Source: Microbulbifer elongatus
GTDB lineage: Bacteria > Pseudomonadota > Gammaproteobacteria > Pseudomonadales > Cellvibrionaceae
Assembly (NCBI RefSeq): GCF_020524885.1
Contig: NZ_JAIVKJ010000007.1
Span: 1-61,361, forward strand
DNA: 61,361 nucleotides
Direction of reading: 5' to 3'
Part shown: one piece after another, positions 1-7,443 of the stretch
How positions within the stretch are numbered: the first letter of the stretch is position 1
Layout of the letters: the number at the start of each line of letters is the position of its first letter
Position numbers and translations under genes: made by a program
The notes under the pieces: generated by a model
Told to the model about the DNA's origin: nothing
Seen by the model: the letters and a program-made list of their open reading frames with translations, nothing else
Databases searched by the model: none

Positions 1-109
1 TTAACGGTCTCTCGACAGAGGAGCCATACAGGCATCGAACTACCGCATAAAAGTCCTCTGGTGGCAGCCAGAGGTGGGCCTCAATTTTGCCCGTTTGAGA
101 GAGCATGTA

Positions 110-254
110 AACCATACAAACGCAGGCAGTATGCTACGGCCCTTTGGGCCTCCGCGGGACGCCCAACGCTAAGCACATTTTGTGTGGGTCGCTGCGCTCC
201 CAGTTTTGCACAAAATGTGCATAGCATTGGTCGGCCCTACTGCGGGCGTTATGT
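110..254 (+). repeat. integron attC-like recombination site
   Basis: This gene-free stretch has the look of an integron attC site. It contains the inverse core GCCCAAC near 161-167, which fits RYYYAAC, and ends with GCGGGCGTTATG near 242-253, which resembles the GGGCGTTA end of Vibrio attC sites. Between them lies a long hairpin with 12-base arms (173-184 and 209-220). The GTTATGT end departs from the strict GTTRRRY core. A 25-base block at 133-157 recurs downstream of the next gene at 707-731. No integrase is in the window. Bases 1-109 hold nothing else I can identify. Confidence 0.5.
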
Positions 255-272
255 GAGCACAAGGAAGGAGCA

Positions 273-680
273 ATGAGCGTAAACCTGAAAGAGATTGATG
301 GGGTAAAAGTCCAGCCAAAACACTTAGCGTCATGTCATTGCGGCACTGTAAAAATCGAGCTGGATTTACCTGATGGTCTTATAGATCTTCGGCGTTGTGA
401 TTGCTCTTTATGCCGTAGGAGAGGCGCAATTGCTGCGTCAGTTTCGCTAGATGGTATTGCTGTCTTAGAAGGACATGAGAATTTAAAACTCTATCAATTC
501 AACACCAACACGGCAAAACACTATTTTTGCGGAAATTGCGGAATTTATACACATCATCAGAGACGCTCCAATCCAACTCAATACGGGTTCAATGTGGCGT
601 GTCTGGAGGGTATAAACCCGCTAAAGGTAGAGGGTATTCCAACTTACGATGGTGTAAACCACCCGGCGGACCGAGGGTAA
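273..680 (+). CDS. GFA/CENP-V family zinc-binding protein
   Basis: This 135-residue protein belongs to the GFA (glutathione-dependent formaldehyde-activating-like) family, small zinc-binding beta proteins whose actual substrates are mostly unknown. The cysteine pattern is complete: CHC at residues 21-23, CDCSLC at 42-47 and CGNC at 86-89, as expected for the two zinc sites. The ending YDGVNHPAD is typical of the family, so the gene looks full length. A strong AAGGAAGGAG ribosome binding site precedes the ATG. The coding sequence is clearly more AT-rich than the rest of the window and lies between two attC-like sequences, so it may be an integron-type gene cassette. Formaldehyde-glutathione chemistry should not be assumed from the family name. 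Confidence 0.88.
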   Translation: MSVNLKEIDGVKVQPKHLASCHCGTVKIELDLPDGLIDLRRCDCSLCRRRGAIAASVSLDGIAVLEGHENLKLYQFNTNTAKHYFCGNCGIYTHHQRRSNPTQYGFNVACLEGINPLKVEGIPTYDGVNHPADRG

Positions 681-683
681 CCC

Positions 684-735
684 ATATAACAATCACGGGC
701 AGTGATGCTCCGGCTCTTCGGGCCTCCGCGGACCA
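684..735 (+). repeat. partial attC-like sequence downstream of the GFA gene
   Basis: The block 707-731 matches 133-157 at 22 of 25 positions, including the shared string GGGCCTCCGCGG. The flanking ATATAACAATCACGGGCAGT resembles the upstream ATACAAACGCAGGCAGT. The right-hand GGGCGTTA end present in the first copy is not recognisable here, so this copy appears truncated or diverged. Confidence 0.4.
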
Positions 736-789
736 CTTGTTTAGTACACACTCAACTCCGGAAGAACGGACACTTATCGGGCATAAGGT

Positions 790-1485
790 ATGAAGACAAT
801 TGGCTTGCTTGGTGGTATGAGTTGGGAGAGCACCCTCGGTTACTACAAGGCAATAAATGAGGGGGTCAAGAGTAAGCTCGGCGGACTGCATTCGGCGAAG
901 ATCGCCATGTACAGTGTGGATTTCGAGCCTATCGAGAAGTTACAGCAAGCGGGAGATTGGAACGCCACGGCAGCAATGCTGTGCGAAGGCGCACGGCGCG
1001 TGGAGTCGGCGGGGGCGGATTTTCTGCTGATTTGTACTAACACAATGCACAAGGTCTCGGCGGACATCGAGCGGGCGATCAATATTCCGGTGCTGGATAT
1101 TGCCGATGCGACTGCTGAGGTTCTGGTTGCCGAAGATATCCGCACCGTCGGCCTGTTAGGCACTGCGTTCACCATGGAGCAGGATTTTTACAAGGGCAGG
1201 TTGGCGGACAAGTACGGTCTTGATGTACTGATCCCGAACGACGATGACCGGGCAATTGTACACAGGGTGATTTACGAAGAACTGTGCCTCGGTAAAACCA
1301 CGGCAGCGTCGAAGGCGGAATATTTACGAATTATCGAGGCACTGGCTTCCCGGGGAGCGGAGGCGGTGATTCTCGGCTGCACAGAGATCGGTATGTTGGT
1401 GTCGCTGGCGGATACTGAGGTGAAACTCCTGGATACCTCGGTTATTCATGCACAGCAGGCGGTTGAGCGCGCCACCGCTCAGTAA
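790..1485 (+). CDS. aspartate/glutamate racemase family protein
   Basis: A 231-residue member of the Asp/Glu racemase superfamily of cofactor-independent racemases, which use two cysteines as acid and base. Both are present: Cys82 in LLICTNTMH and Cys197 in ILGCTEIG. The N-terminal GLLGGMSWEST motif is characteristic of the aspartate racemase (YgeA-like) branch rather than MurI. The length is normal. An AAGG sits just upstream of the ATG. It probably makes or recycles a D-amino acid, but broad-specificity racemases occur in this family. It lies directly downstream of the attC-like region and convergent with the transporter operon; its GC content already resembles the rest of the chromosome. 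Confidence 0.85.
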   Translation: MKTIGLLGGMSWESTLGYYKAINEGVKSKLGGLHSAKIAMYSVDFEPIEKLQQAGDWNATAAMLCEGARRVESAGADFLLICTNTMHKVSADIERAINIPVLDIADATAEVLVAEDIRTVGLLGTAFTMEQDFYKGRLADKYGLDVLIPNDDDRAIVHRVIYEELCLGKTTAASKAEYLRIIEALASRGAEAVILGCTEIGMLVSLADTEVKLLDTSVIHAQQAVERATAQ

Positions 1486-1516
1486 CTCTTACCAAGCTTC
1501 CGGGTATTTTTCGCCC

Positions 1517-2320
1517 TCAGGGATTCAGGTAACGCTCGCGCAGCCATTGGCTGAACCCGTCTACTAACAGCACCAGTATTAACATCGCGAGAATAACCGT
1601 GGCGGCCTGTGCTTGCTGGAACAGGCTTAGGTGCACATACAGCATTTGCCCGAGGCCGCCGGCACCCACAAAGCCGAGTACGCTGGAAATGCGGATGTTG
1701 TTTTCCCACCGGTACAGTGTGTAGGCGGTCCACTGAGGCCAGAGGCTCGGCAGCAAACCGTAGCTGAAGGCGACGATGCGAGAGCCGCCGGCATTGCGAA
1801 TTGCATTTGCGGGGGCCGCTGGTGTGTTTTCCAGGGCTTCGGCAAACAGTCGCCCGAGTACGCCGGTGGTGTGCAGTGCGATTGCGAGGGTGCCAGCATT
1901 CGGGCCGAGCCCGGCAGCGAGTACCATCAGTGCGGCCCATACCAGCTCTGGAATGGCCCGCAGGGCATTGAGCACACCGCGCGCGGCCTGCTTTGCCAGC
2001 CATCCGAAGTAACCGGCCGCGGGTAGTGAGAGCACGCACCCAAGCACTGCGGCGAGCAAGGTGCCGGTGGCGGACATGGCCAGGGTTTCCAGCGCCGCGC
2101 TGGCCACCGCCTGCAGGTGTGTGGGGGAAAAGTCAGGCTGCAGGAACTCGGCAAAATAGCTTTTGATCTGCTGCAGGCCGTCGGTCGTAAACAAGCCGGA
2201 AAAGTCGAGCGCGAGATAGCGGAAGGCGGCAACCACGGCAAAACTGACACTCGCGAGTAGCAGGAGCTTGCTAAACCCTGCAAAACGGTTACTGCGGTTT
2301 ATTCGGGTTATTCGGTTCAT
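1517..2320 (-). CDS. PhnE-type ABC permease, second copy (putative selenium-oxyanion transporter)
   Basis: A 267-residue inner-membrane permease of the phosphonate-type (PhnE) family. Hydrophobic segments lie near residues 17-37, 82-105, 120-145, 210-225 and 238-256, and a permease signature reads LRAIPELVWAAL followed by GVLGRLFAEALE. Its start overlaps the stop of the upstream permease by four bases (ATGA), so the two are translationally coupled. It is the last gene of the selD-mnmH-SBP-ATPase-permease-permease run. No C-P lyase, phosphonatase or phosphite dehydrogenase gene is nearby, while two selenium genes are, so I infer selenate/selenite uptake rather than phosphonate uptake. The family call is firm; the substrate is inferred. 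Confidence 0.85.
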   Translation of the reverse strand: MNRITRINRSNRFAGFSKLLLLASVSFAVVAAFRYLALDFSGLFTTDGLQQIKSYFAEFLQPDFSPTHLQAVASAALETLAMSATGTLLAAVLGCVLSLPAAGYFGWLAKQAARGVLNALRAIPELVWAALMVLAAGLGPNAGTLAIALHTTGVLGRLFAEALENTPAAPANAIRNAGGSRIVAFSYGLLPSLWPQWTAYTLYRWENNIRISSVLGFVGAGGLGQMLYVHLSLFQQAQAATVILAMLILVLLVDGFSQWLRERYLNP

Positions 2321-3171
2321 AATAGTCGGGCACGCAGAAGCCGGCTGAGCTGGTCGGCAACCAGCACCAGTAACAGAAACACCAGCAGTATTGCGACGAC
2401 TTCATCACCCGCGAACATCCTCAGCGACAGCTCCAGCTGTTGTCCCAAACCGCCAGCGCCGACAAAACCCATCACAACAGATGCGCGTAGCGCACACTCC
2501 CAGCGATAGACCGTATAGGACAGTATCTCACCGGCAGCGTTGGGGAGTACGCCGTAGAGGAATGCGCTCAAGCGGGGTGCGCCGGCAGCGAGTAGGGCAT
2601 TGCCCGGGCGGCGATCAACGGATTCAAAAATCTCGGCGTACACCTTGCCGAGCATGCCGCTGTAGGTAATGGCGATCGCGAGTACACCGGCGCTGGGGCC
2701 GAGACCCAGGGCGCGCACCAAAAGCAGCGCCCACACGATCTCCGGCACGCTGCGCAGCACGATCAAACTTGCCCGCACTGGCCAGCGCGTTACGCGGGCA
2801 AGTGTGCTCGGTGAGCCATGGGATTCCATCGCCGAGCGCGAGAGCGCACGGGTTGCCAGCAGTGCTGCGCACAGGGCAGCAGGCAAGGCGAGTGCGATAC
2901 CGGCCACAGCAATCGACAGGCTCTCCAGCGCGGCGCGCCACAACAGGGTGAGAAATACTGAGTCGTGCGCGGGCGGCCATGCGCCTTCGAGCAGGGAGCC
3001 CATGGCCTGCGTGCTGTCTCGGTCAAACAGCACGCTCAGATCGAGTTCGCTGAAATGTATTCCGGGCCACAGCAGTAATACTGCCAGCAGGGTTATCAGC
3101 GCCCGCGGCAACAGCGCCGGGTCGTGACCTGGCCACGGGTGAGGTGTCGCTGGCTGAATGCTGTTGTGCAT
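2317..3171 (-). CDS. PhnE-type ABC permease, first copy (putative selenium-oxyanion transporter)
   Basis: A 284-residue integral membrane permease related to but clearly different from the downstream copy. Shared blocks include LRSVPEIVWALLLV, SGMLGKVYAEIFE and VMGFVGAGGLGQQLELSL. Two different permeases after one ATPase gene suggests a heterodimeric channel. It begins 18 bases after the ATPase stop, with no strong Shine-Dalgarno sequence, so translation probably depends on coupling. The protein is somewhat longer than its partner because of a loop after an early membrane segment (around residues 105-125). As with its neighbours, the selenium role rests on gene context. Confidence 0.85.
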   Translation of the reverse strand: MHNSIQPATPHPWPGHDPALLPRALITLLAVLLLWPGIHFSELDLSVLFDRDSTQAMGSLLEGAWPPAHDSVFLTLLWRAALESLSIAVAGIALALPAALCAALLATRALSRSAMESHGSPSTLARVTRWPVRASLIVLRSVPEIVWALLLVRALGLGPSAGVLAIAITYSGMLGKVYAEIFESVDRRPGNALLAAGAPRLSAFLYGVLPNAAGEILSYTVYRWECALRASVVMGFVGAGGLGQQLELSLRMFAGDEVVAILLVFLLLVLVADQLSRLLRARLL

Positions 3172-3189
3172 AGTATGACGGTGTCTGCG

Positions 3190-4035
3190 TTAGCAGCGCG
3201 GGATGCTGGCTCTAGGTTTGTTGGTCTTAGGTTTGCTGTTTTGGGCGAGAATGCCCGGGCCACAATCGGCACTGCTCAGCTGTTCGTTGGCATAAAGATG
3301 GTCGAGCTCCTGTCGGCGGACGTCCGCAGTGGCCTTGTCGAACAGAATCCTGCCGTCGCGCAGGCCGACGACGCGGGGAAAATGTTTCAGCGCCAGCTCC
3401 AGGTTGTGCAGGCTGACCAAAAGTGTGGCGTGAGACTGCCGCGCCTCACGGCTAAGCAGCGTCAGGGTATGCTCGGCCAGTACCGGGTCCATGGCCGAAA
3501 CCGGCTCGTCCGCCAGATAGACTTGAGGCTGTTGGTAGAGGGCGCGGGCAATGGCCACCCGCTGTAGTTCACCGCCGGAACACTGATCACAACGCTCAAA
3601 CAGTTTTGTGGCCATATCGAGCCTGGCCAGGGTGCTGGTGATGTTGGCTGTATCCAGCGGGTAAAGCAGGTTGAGCAGGCTTTTCAGTCGAGACCACTGG
3701 CCAGCGCGTCCGGCAGCGACTGCGGTCAGCACGCGCTGGCGCGGCGGCAGTGGTGGGGATTGCTGAATCAGGCCGATACCTGCGCGCAATTTCTGGCGCG
3801 CACCCGAGGCCATTGCCCATGGATCACTACCGAGTACTTGCACCTGCCCGGAGGTTGGTTGTTGCGCGGTCGCCAGCAGGCGAAGCAGGGTGCTTTTACC
3901 GGCGCCGGATGGCCCGATGACCGCAAGCTGCTCACCGGGCTCCACCTGCAGGCTGACATCCGTCAGTGCGTGTTCGCGGCTGCGTTTCCCTTTACCGGGA
4001 AAGCAGACCTGCGCATCGCGCAGCATCAGACTCAC
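3190..4035 (-). CDS. PhnC-type ABC ATPase (putative selenium-oxyanion transporter)
   Basis: The 281-residue ATPase of the importer. Walker A is GPSGAGKST at residues 41-49; the ABC signature is CSGGELQRVAIARAL, followed by Walker B VYLADEPVSAMDP and a switch histidine in SLHNLE. All motifs needed for ATP hydrolysis are present. Its ATG overlaps the stop of the binding-protein gene by four bases, and the permease genes follow. The C-terminal tail after about residue 255 is rich in Lys, Pro and Ser and looks disordered. The order binding protein-ATPase-permease-permease is that of PhnDCEE systems. Confidence 0.88.
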   Translation of the reverse strand: MSLMLRDAQVCFPGKGKRSREHALTDVSLQVEPGEQLAVIGPSGAGKSTLLRLLATAQQPTSGQVQVLGSDPWAMASGARQKLRAGIGLIQQSPPLPPRQRVLTAVAAGRAGQWSRLKSLLNLLYPLDTANITSTLARLDMATKLFERCDQCSGGELQRVAIARALYQQPQVYLADEPVSAMDPVLAEHTLTLLSREARQSHATLLVSLHNLELALKHFPRVVGLRDGRILFDKATADVRRQELDHLYANEQLSSADCGPGILAQNSKPKTNKPRASIPRC

Positions 4036-4922
4036 TTCAGCAGGCCTACCGAGCGCGCGGCTTCTTCAATAGAGCGATAATTTTCTGGAGAGGTCGCGAT
4101 AAAACGCTCCGCTGCCTGCAGGGCGAGAATGGCTTTGTGTTGCGGGTTGGCCGGGTCCAGCGCCAGAAACGCGGCTTTGATCTTCGCGGTAAGGGCCGGG
4201 TCCAGGTCGCCGCGTACGGTCCAGTTGTAGTCGAAGTAGGGCGGGGTAGTGGCCAGCACGCGCACCTTGCTTGTATCCACCTTGCCATTGGCCACCAGCT
4301 TGTCCCACACCGATGCGTTCAGTACACCGGCGTCGGCCTTGCCGGCCTGTACCCAGGCGGCGGTGGCATCGTGGGCGCCGGAGTAGGCAACGCGGCTAAA
4401 GAATTGCTCCGGCTTGATGTTGTCCTGCGCCATAAAGTATCGAGGCATCAGGCTTCCGGAGGTCGAGGAGATCGAGCCAAAAACAAAACTCTTGCCCTGC
4501 AGGTCCTGCAGGGTTTTGATGGCCGGATCGGCGGTGATGAATTTGCTGGTGAATGTCTTGTCCTGTTCACGCTGCACCAGCGGAATGGCATCGCCGGTTT
4601 TCAGTCGTGCCTGCACAAAGGTAAAACCGCCGAGCCAGGCCAGGTCGACGCGATCTGCAGCGAGGCTTTCCACTACCGCGGCGTAGTCGGTTACCGGGAT
4701 AAAGCGCACGTCCATATCCAGCTGCTGTTCCAGATATTGTCCCAGCGGTGTGAATTTGCGCAGTAATTCGGTGGGGGCCTCATCGGGAATAGCGGATACC
4801 CGCAACACTTGTCGGGTGCTGTCTTTAGCAGGGTCTTCTGCATGAGCGGGCAGGGTAAGACCAAAGGCAAAAAGGATGGGCAGCAGGCACTGTGCTACCA
4901 GTGCCAGAGGGCGCTTAAACAT
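4032..4922 (-). CDS. PhnD-family periplasmic binding protein, putative selenate-type
   Basis: A 296-residue periplasmic solute-binding protein. I chose the ATG at 4922 because GGAGAA lies just upstream and the product then opens with a normal signal peptide (FKRPLALVAQCLLPILFAFG, cleavage after AHA near residue 28). A TTG six codons upstream is possible. The mature N-terminus, LRVSAIPDEAPTELLRKFTP, and the SSTSGSLMPRYF block are typical of the PhnD superfamily. I recall a TIGRFAM subfamily of PhnD-like proteins annotated as putative selenate-binding because of co-occurrence with selD, and this gene lies directly after selD and mnmH. The fold call is strong; the ligand is inferred. Confidence 0.82.
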   Translation of the reverse strand: MFKRPLALVAQCLLPILFAFGLTLPAHAEDPAKDSTRQVLRVSAIPDEAPTELLRKFTPLGQYLEQQLDMDVRFIPVTDYAAVVESLAADRVDLAWLGGFTFVQARLKTGDAIPLVQREQDKTFTSKFITADPAIKTLQDLQGKSFVFGSISSTSGSLMPRYFMAQDNIKPEQFFSRVAYSGAHDATAAWVQAGKADAGVLNASVWDKLVANGKVDTSKVRVLATTPPYFDYNWTVRGDLDPALTAKIKAAFLALDPANPQHKAILALQAAERFIATSPENYRSIEEAARSVGLLK

Positions 4923-5013
4923 GCGAGTTCTCCAGTTCAATAGTGGAAAAAACGATTAACGAATTTTCAGGGTCGGTTGTTCTCTCTGCCGTGTGACCGG
5001 GAGAGTGTGTTAT

Positions 5014-6138
5014 TTATTTGGACGCTTGTGCACGCAGGTATTCAACCACTTCCCGTTGATTACCGCGAAACACGATACGCGCGGATTTCTGCTCCAGCTG
5101 ATAATCGTACATGGGATCATAGTAGTCCCGCAGCAGTGCGGTGATCCACTCACGGTGGCGGTCCACGTTGCCGCTGGCCAGTTGCTGATCCAGTGCCGCC
5201 TGCATGATCGCATCCAACTCGCGGTAGCGTTCGCCACCAAGGCGTTTGGTAATGTTGGCGAGGTTCTGGCGCAGGGCGCTGGCGAAGATACCCGGGCCTT
5301 CATCGCTGCCGTGCTCGCTAACGAAGTCGTCGCACAGATCGATTACATAGTCTTTTAGAATACGCTCAACGCGTCCCTCCAAACTGTCATCGAGCCACAC
5401 CAGCGGATATTCACGCATGCCCTGATGCAGGGACAACGGAATCGAACAGCGGCCGATCAGGCGGCTCTCGTCTTCCAATACAAACTGCTGCTGTCCTGCC
5501 GCGCGACGCTTGAGCAGGTCCACGGCGAGGTTGTTTTCAAAGGTGATCTGCGCCGGCTGCGGCGTTGCCCGCTTGCCGAAGGTTGAGCCGCGGTGATTGG
5601 CGTGTCCTTCCAGATCCACCGCATTGTCGAGCTGGGCGATTACTTCGGTTTTTCCGGTGCCGGTCATACCGCCCACCAGTGTGAACTGGCATTCGCGTAC
5701 GGCACTTTCGATTTCTTCCAGCAGGAAGGTGCGCATTGCCTTGTAGCCGCCGGTGATGCGGGGGTATTCGATACCGGCTTCGGCGAGCCATTGCTGGCTG
5801 ATCTGCGAGCGCAAGCCGCCGCGGAAACAGAACAGGTAGCCGTCGGGGTGGGCGCGGGTAAATGCCGCCCAGGCCGCGACGCGCTCGGCCTTCACTTTGC
5901 CGCCGACCAGTTCGTGGCCGAGGGCAATGGCGGCCTGCTGTCCTTTCTGCTTGTAGCAGGTGCCGACCTTCTGCCGTTCGATATCACTCATTAGTGGCAG
6001 GTTCACCGTATGCGGGAAGGAGCCTTTGTTGAATTCCACCGGCGCGCGCGTGTCGATCATCGGCACATCGTGCAGGAAGATCGCGCGGAAGTCGGCGGTG
6101 TCTGGTCTGGCTCGGCTTTTCAGGTTTTCCGCACTCAT
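5014..6138 (-). CDS. mnmH: tRNA 2-selenouridine synthase MnmH (SelU)
   Basis: This 374-residue enzyme replaces the sulfur of 2-thiouridine at tRNA position 34 with selenium, via a geranylated intermediate, using selenophosphate. The N-terminal rhodanese domain carries the catalytic cysteine in [12 protein letters not shown] (Cys104). A P-loop domain follows with Walker [10 protein letters not shown] at about 156-164. Length is normal for the family. The ATG at 6138 overlaps the selD stop by four bases, so its selenium donor is made by the coupled upstream gene. An open frame continues upstream of this ATG but that part is antisense-like and overlaps selD, so it is excluded. The binding protein gene starts about 90 bases downstream. 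Confidence 0.95.
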   Translation of the reverse strand: MSAENLKSRARPDTADFRAIFLHDVPMIDTRAPVEFNKGSFPHTVNLPLMSDIERQKVGTCYKQKGQQAAIALGHELVGGKVKAERVAAWAAFTRAHPDGYLFCFRGGLRSQISQQWLAEAGIEYPRITGGYKAMRTFLLEEIESAVRECQFTLVGGMTGTGKTEVIAQLDNAVDLEGHANHRGSTFGKRATPQPAQITFENNLAVDLLKRRAAGQQQFVLEDESRLIGRCSIPLSLHQGMREYPLVWLDDSLEGRVERILKDYVIDLCDDFVSEHGSDEGPGIFASALRQNLANITKRLGGERYRELDAIMQAALDQQLASGNVDRHREWITALLRDYYDPMYDYQLEQKSARIVFRGNQREVVEYLRAQASK

Positions 6139-7229
6139 GCCACGCTCACCGCATAATCCTGTTCGGGGTTTTTGGCGTGCAGCTGGCCAATTGGCGCCAG
6201 TTGCAGGCCGAGTTCTGCGGCGGTGGCGAGAAATTCCGCTTCGCCTTCGGGCTCCACCGCCACCAACAGGCCGCCGCTGGTTTGCGGGTCCGAGAGCAGG
6301 GGTTGCTGCTGCGCGCTCGCGAGCTGCACGCGGTGGCCGTAGCTGGCGAAGTTGCGCCCGGTACCGCCGGGAATACAGCCCTCGGCCAGATAGTGCTCTA
6401 CGCCATCGATACGCGGCACGGCGGCGAAATCGATGTGGGCCTGAAGGCCACTGCCATCTGCCATCTCGACAAGGTGCCCGAGCAAGCCAAACCCGGTGAC
6501 GTCGGTCATGGCCTTCACCCCGGCGATGCGCGCGAAATGGCTGCCGGGGCGATTTAGCTGGCACATCAGGTCGCGGGCTACATTGGCGTCTTCAGTGCGC
6601 AGCTTGCCCTGTTTCTCGGCAGTGGTCAGCACACCGATGCCCAAGGGCTTGGTGAGGTACAGTTTGCAGCCTGCAGTTGCGGTGTCGTTGCGCTTGAGCA
6701 GGCGCTTCTCCACCACGCCGGTGACGGCGAGACCAAAAATGGGCTCCGGGGCGTCGATCGAGTGGCCCCCGGCCAGGGGAATACCGGCTTCCTCGCACAC
6801 CGCGCGCCCACCGCGAATCACTTCCCGTGCCACTTCCGGTGCCAGCACATTGACCGGCCAGCCCAGAATGGCGATGGCCATCAGCGGATCGCCGCCCATG
6901 GCGTAGATGTCGCTGATGGCGTTGGTGGCGGCAATGCGGCCAAAGTCGAACGGGTCGTCGACGATCGGCATAAAGAAGTCGGTGGTGGACACCACGCCGC
7001 GCTCGTCGTCCAGCCCGTATACCGCGGCGTCGTCCCGCGACGCATTGCCCACCCACAAACGTGGATCGGCCAGCTGGGAGCCGCTGCCCGCGAGGATCTG
7101 GTCGAGTACCGACGGCGAGATCTTGCAGCCGCAGCCCGCGCCATGGCTGTACTGGGTGAGGCGCACCCGGGAGGGTGCTGTAGAGGCGGCAGGGGTGCCT
7201 GTTGAGGCTTCAGGCGTGGATTCGTTCAT
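6135..7229 (-). CDS. selD: selenide, water dikinase SelD
   Basis: SelD makes selenophosphate from selenide and ATP. The protein is 364 residues from the ATG at 7229, which has GGAG seven bases upstream; upstream in-frame starts lack this. The signature [17 protein letters not shown] is intact, with Cys33 at the catalytic position that is Cys or Sec in this family, followed by the essential lysine (Lys36). There is no in-frame UGA, so this is the cysteine form. Later motifs include [10 protein letters not shown] and [10 protein letters not shown]. The first 20 residues form a Thr/Ala/Ser-rich extension. It is the first gene of the selenium operon and diverges from the DsbD-like gene. No selA, selB or tRNA-Sec is in the window. 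Confidence 0.96.
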   Translation of the reverse strand: MNESTPEASTGTPAASTAPSRVRLTQYSHGAGCGCKISPSVLDQILAGSGSQLADPRLWVGNASRDDAAVYGLDDERGVVSTTDFFMPIVDDPFDFGRIAATNAISDIYAMGGDPLMAIAILGWPVNVLAPEVAREVIRGGRAVCEEAGIPLAGGHSIDAPEPIFGLAVTGVVEKRLLKRNDTATAGCKLYLTKPLGIGVLTTAEKQGKLRTEDANVARDLMCQLNRPGSHFARIAGVKAMTDVTGFGLLGHLVEMADGSGLQAHIDFAAVPRIDGVEHYLAEGCIPGGTGRNFASYGHRVQLASAQQQPLLSDPQTSGGLLVAVEPEGEAEFLATAAELGLQLAPIGQLHAKNPEQDYAVSVA

Positions 7230-7443
7230 GGAAGCTCCGGGAGTCATTTGCACCGATTTTACCAGCCGTTGGCGCGTGGATACATTCATCGCCGGCATTT
7301 GTAAGCTCCGCTTGAATCCCCTGGAGCAATCCATTTGAATGACCGGTGAGTATATAGGCATTGCCGGCCAGTGCGCTGATCGTTAGGTGTGCTGGTTGCG
7401 GTGTTCGCTTTCGGCTTTTTCAGGCTACTTGTTGGGGTGCCAT

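Noticed and set aside
61..276. 71-codon open frame at the left edge
   Set aside because: It translates through the attC-like hairpin and resembles no protein.
6139..6564. Upstream extension of mnmH
   Set aside because: The open frame continues into selD, but the ATG at 6138 has the ATGA overlap and gives the normal length.
7096..7140. Possible selenocysteine (in-frame UGA) in selD
   Set aside because: The catalytic position is an ordinary cysteine codon and no in-frame stop interrupts the gene.
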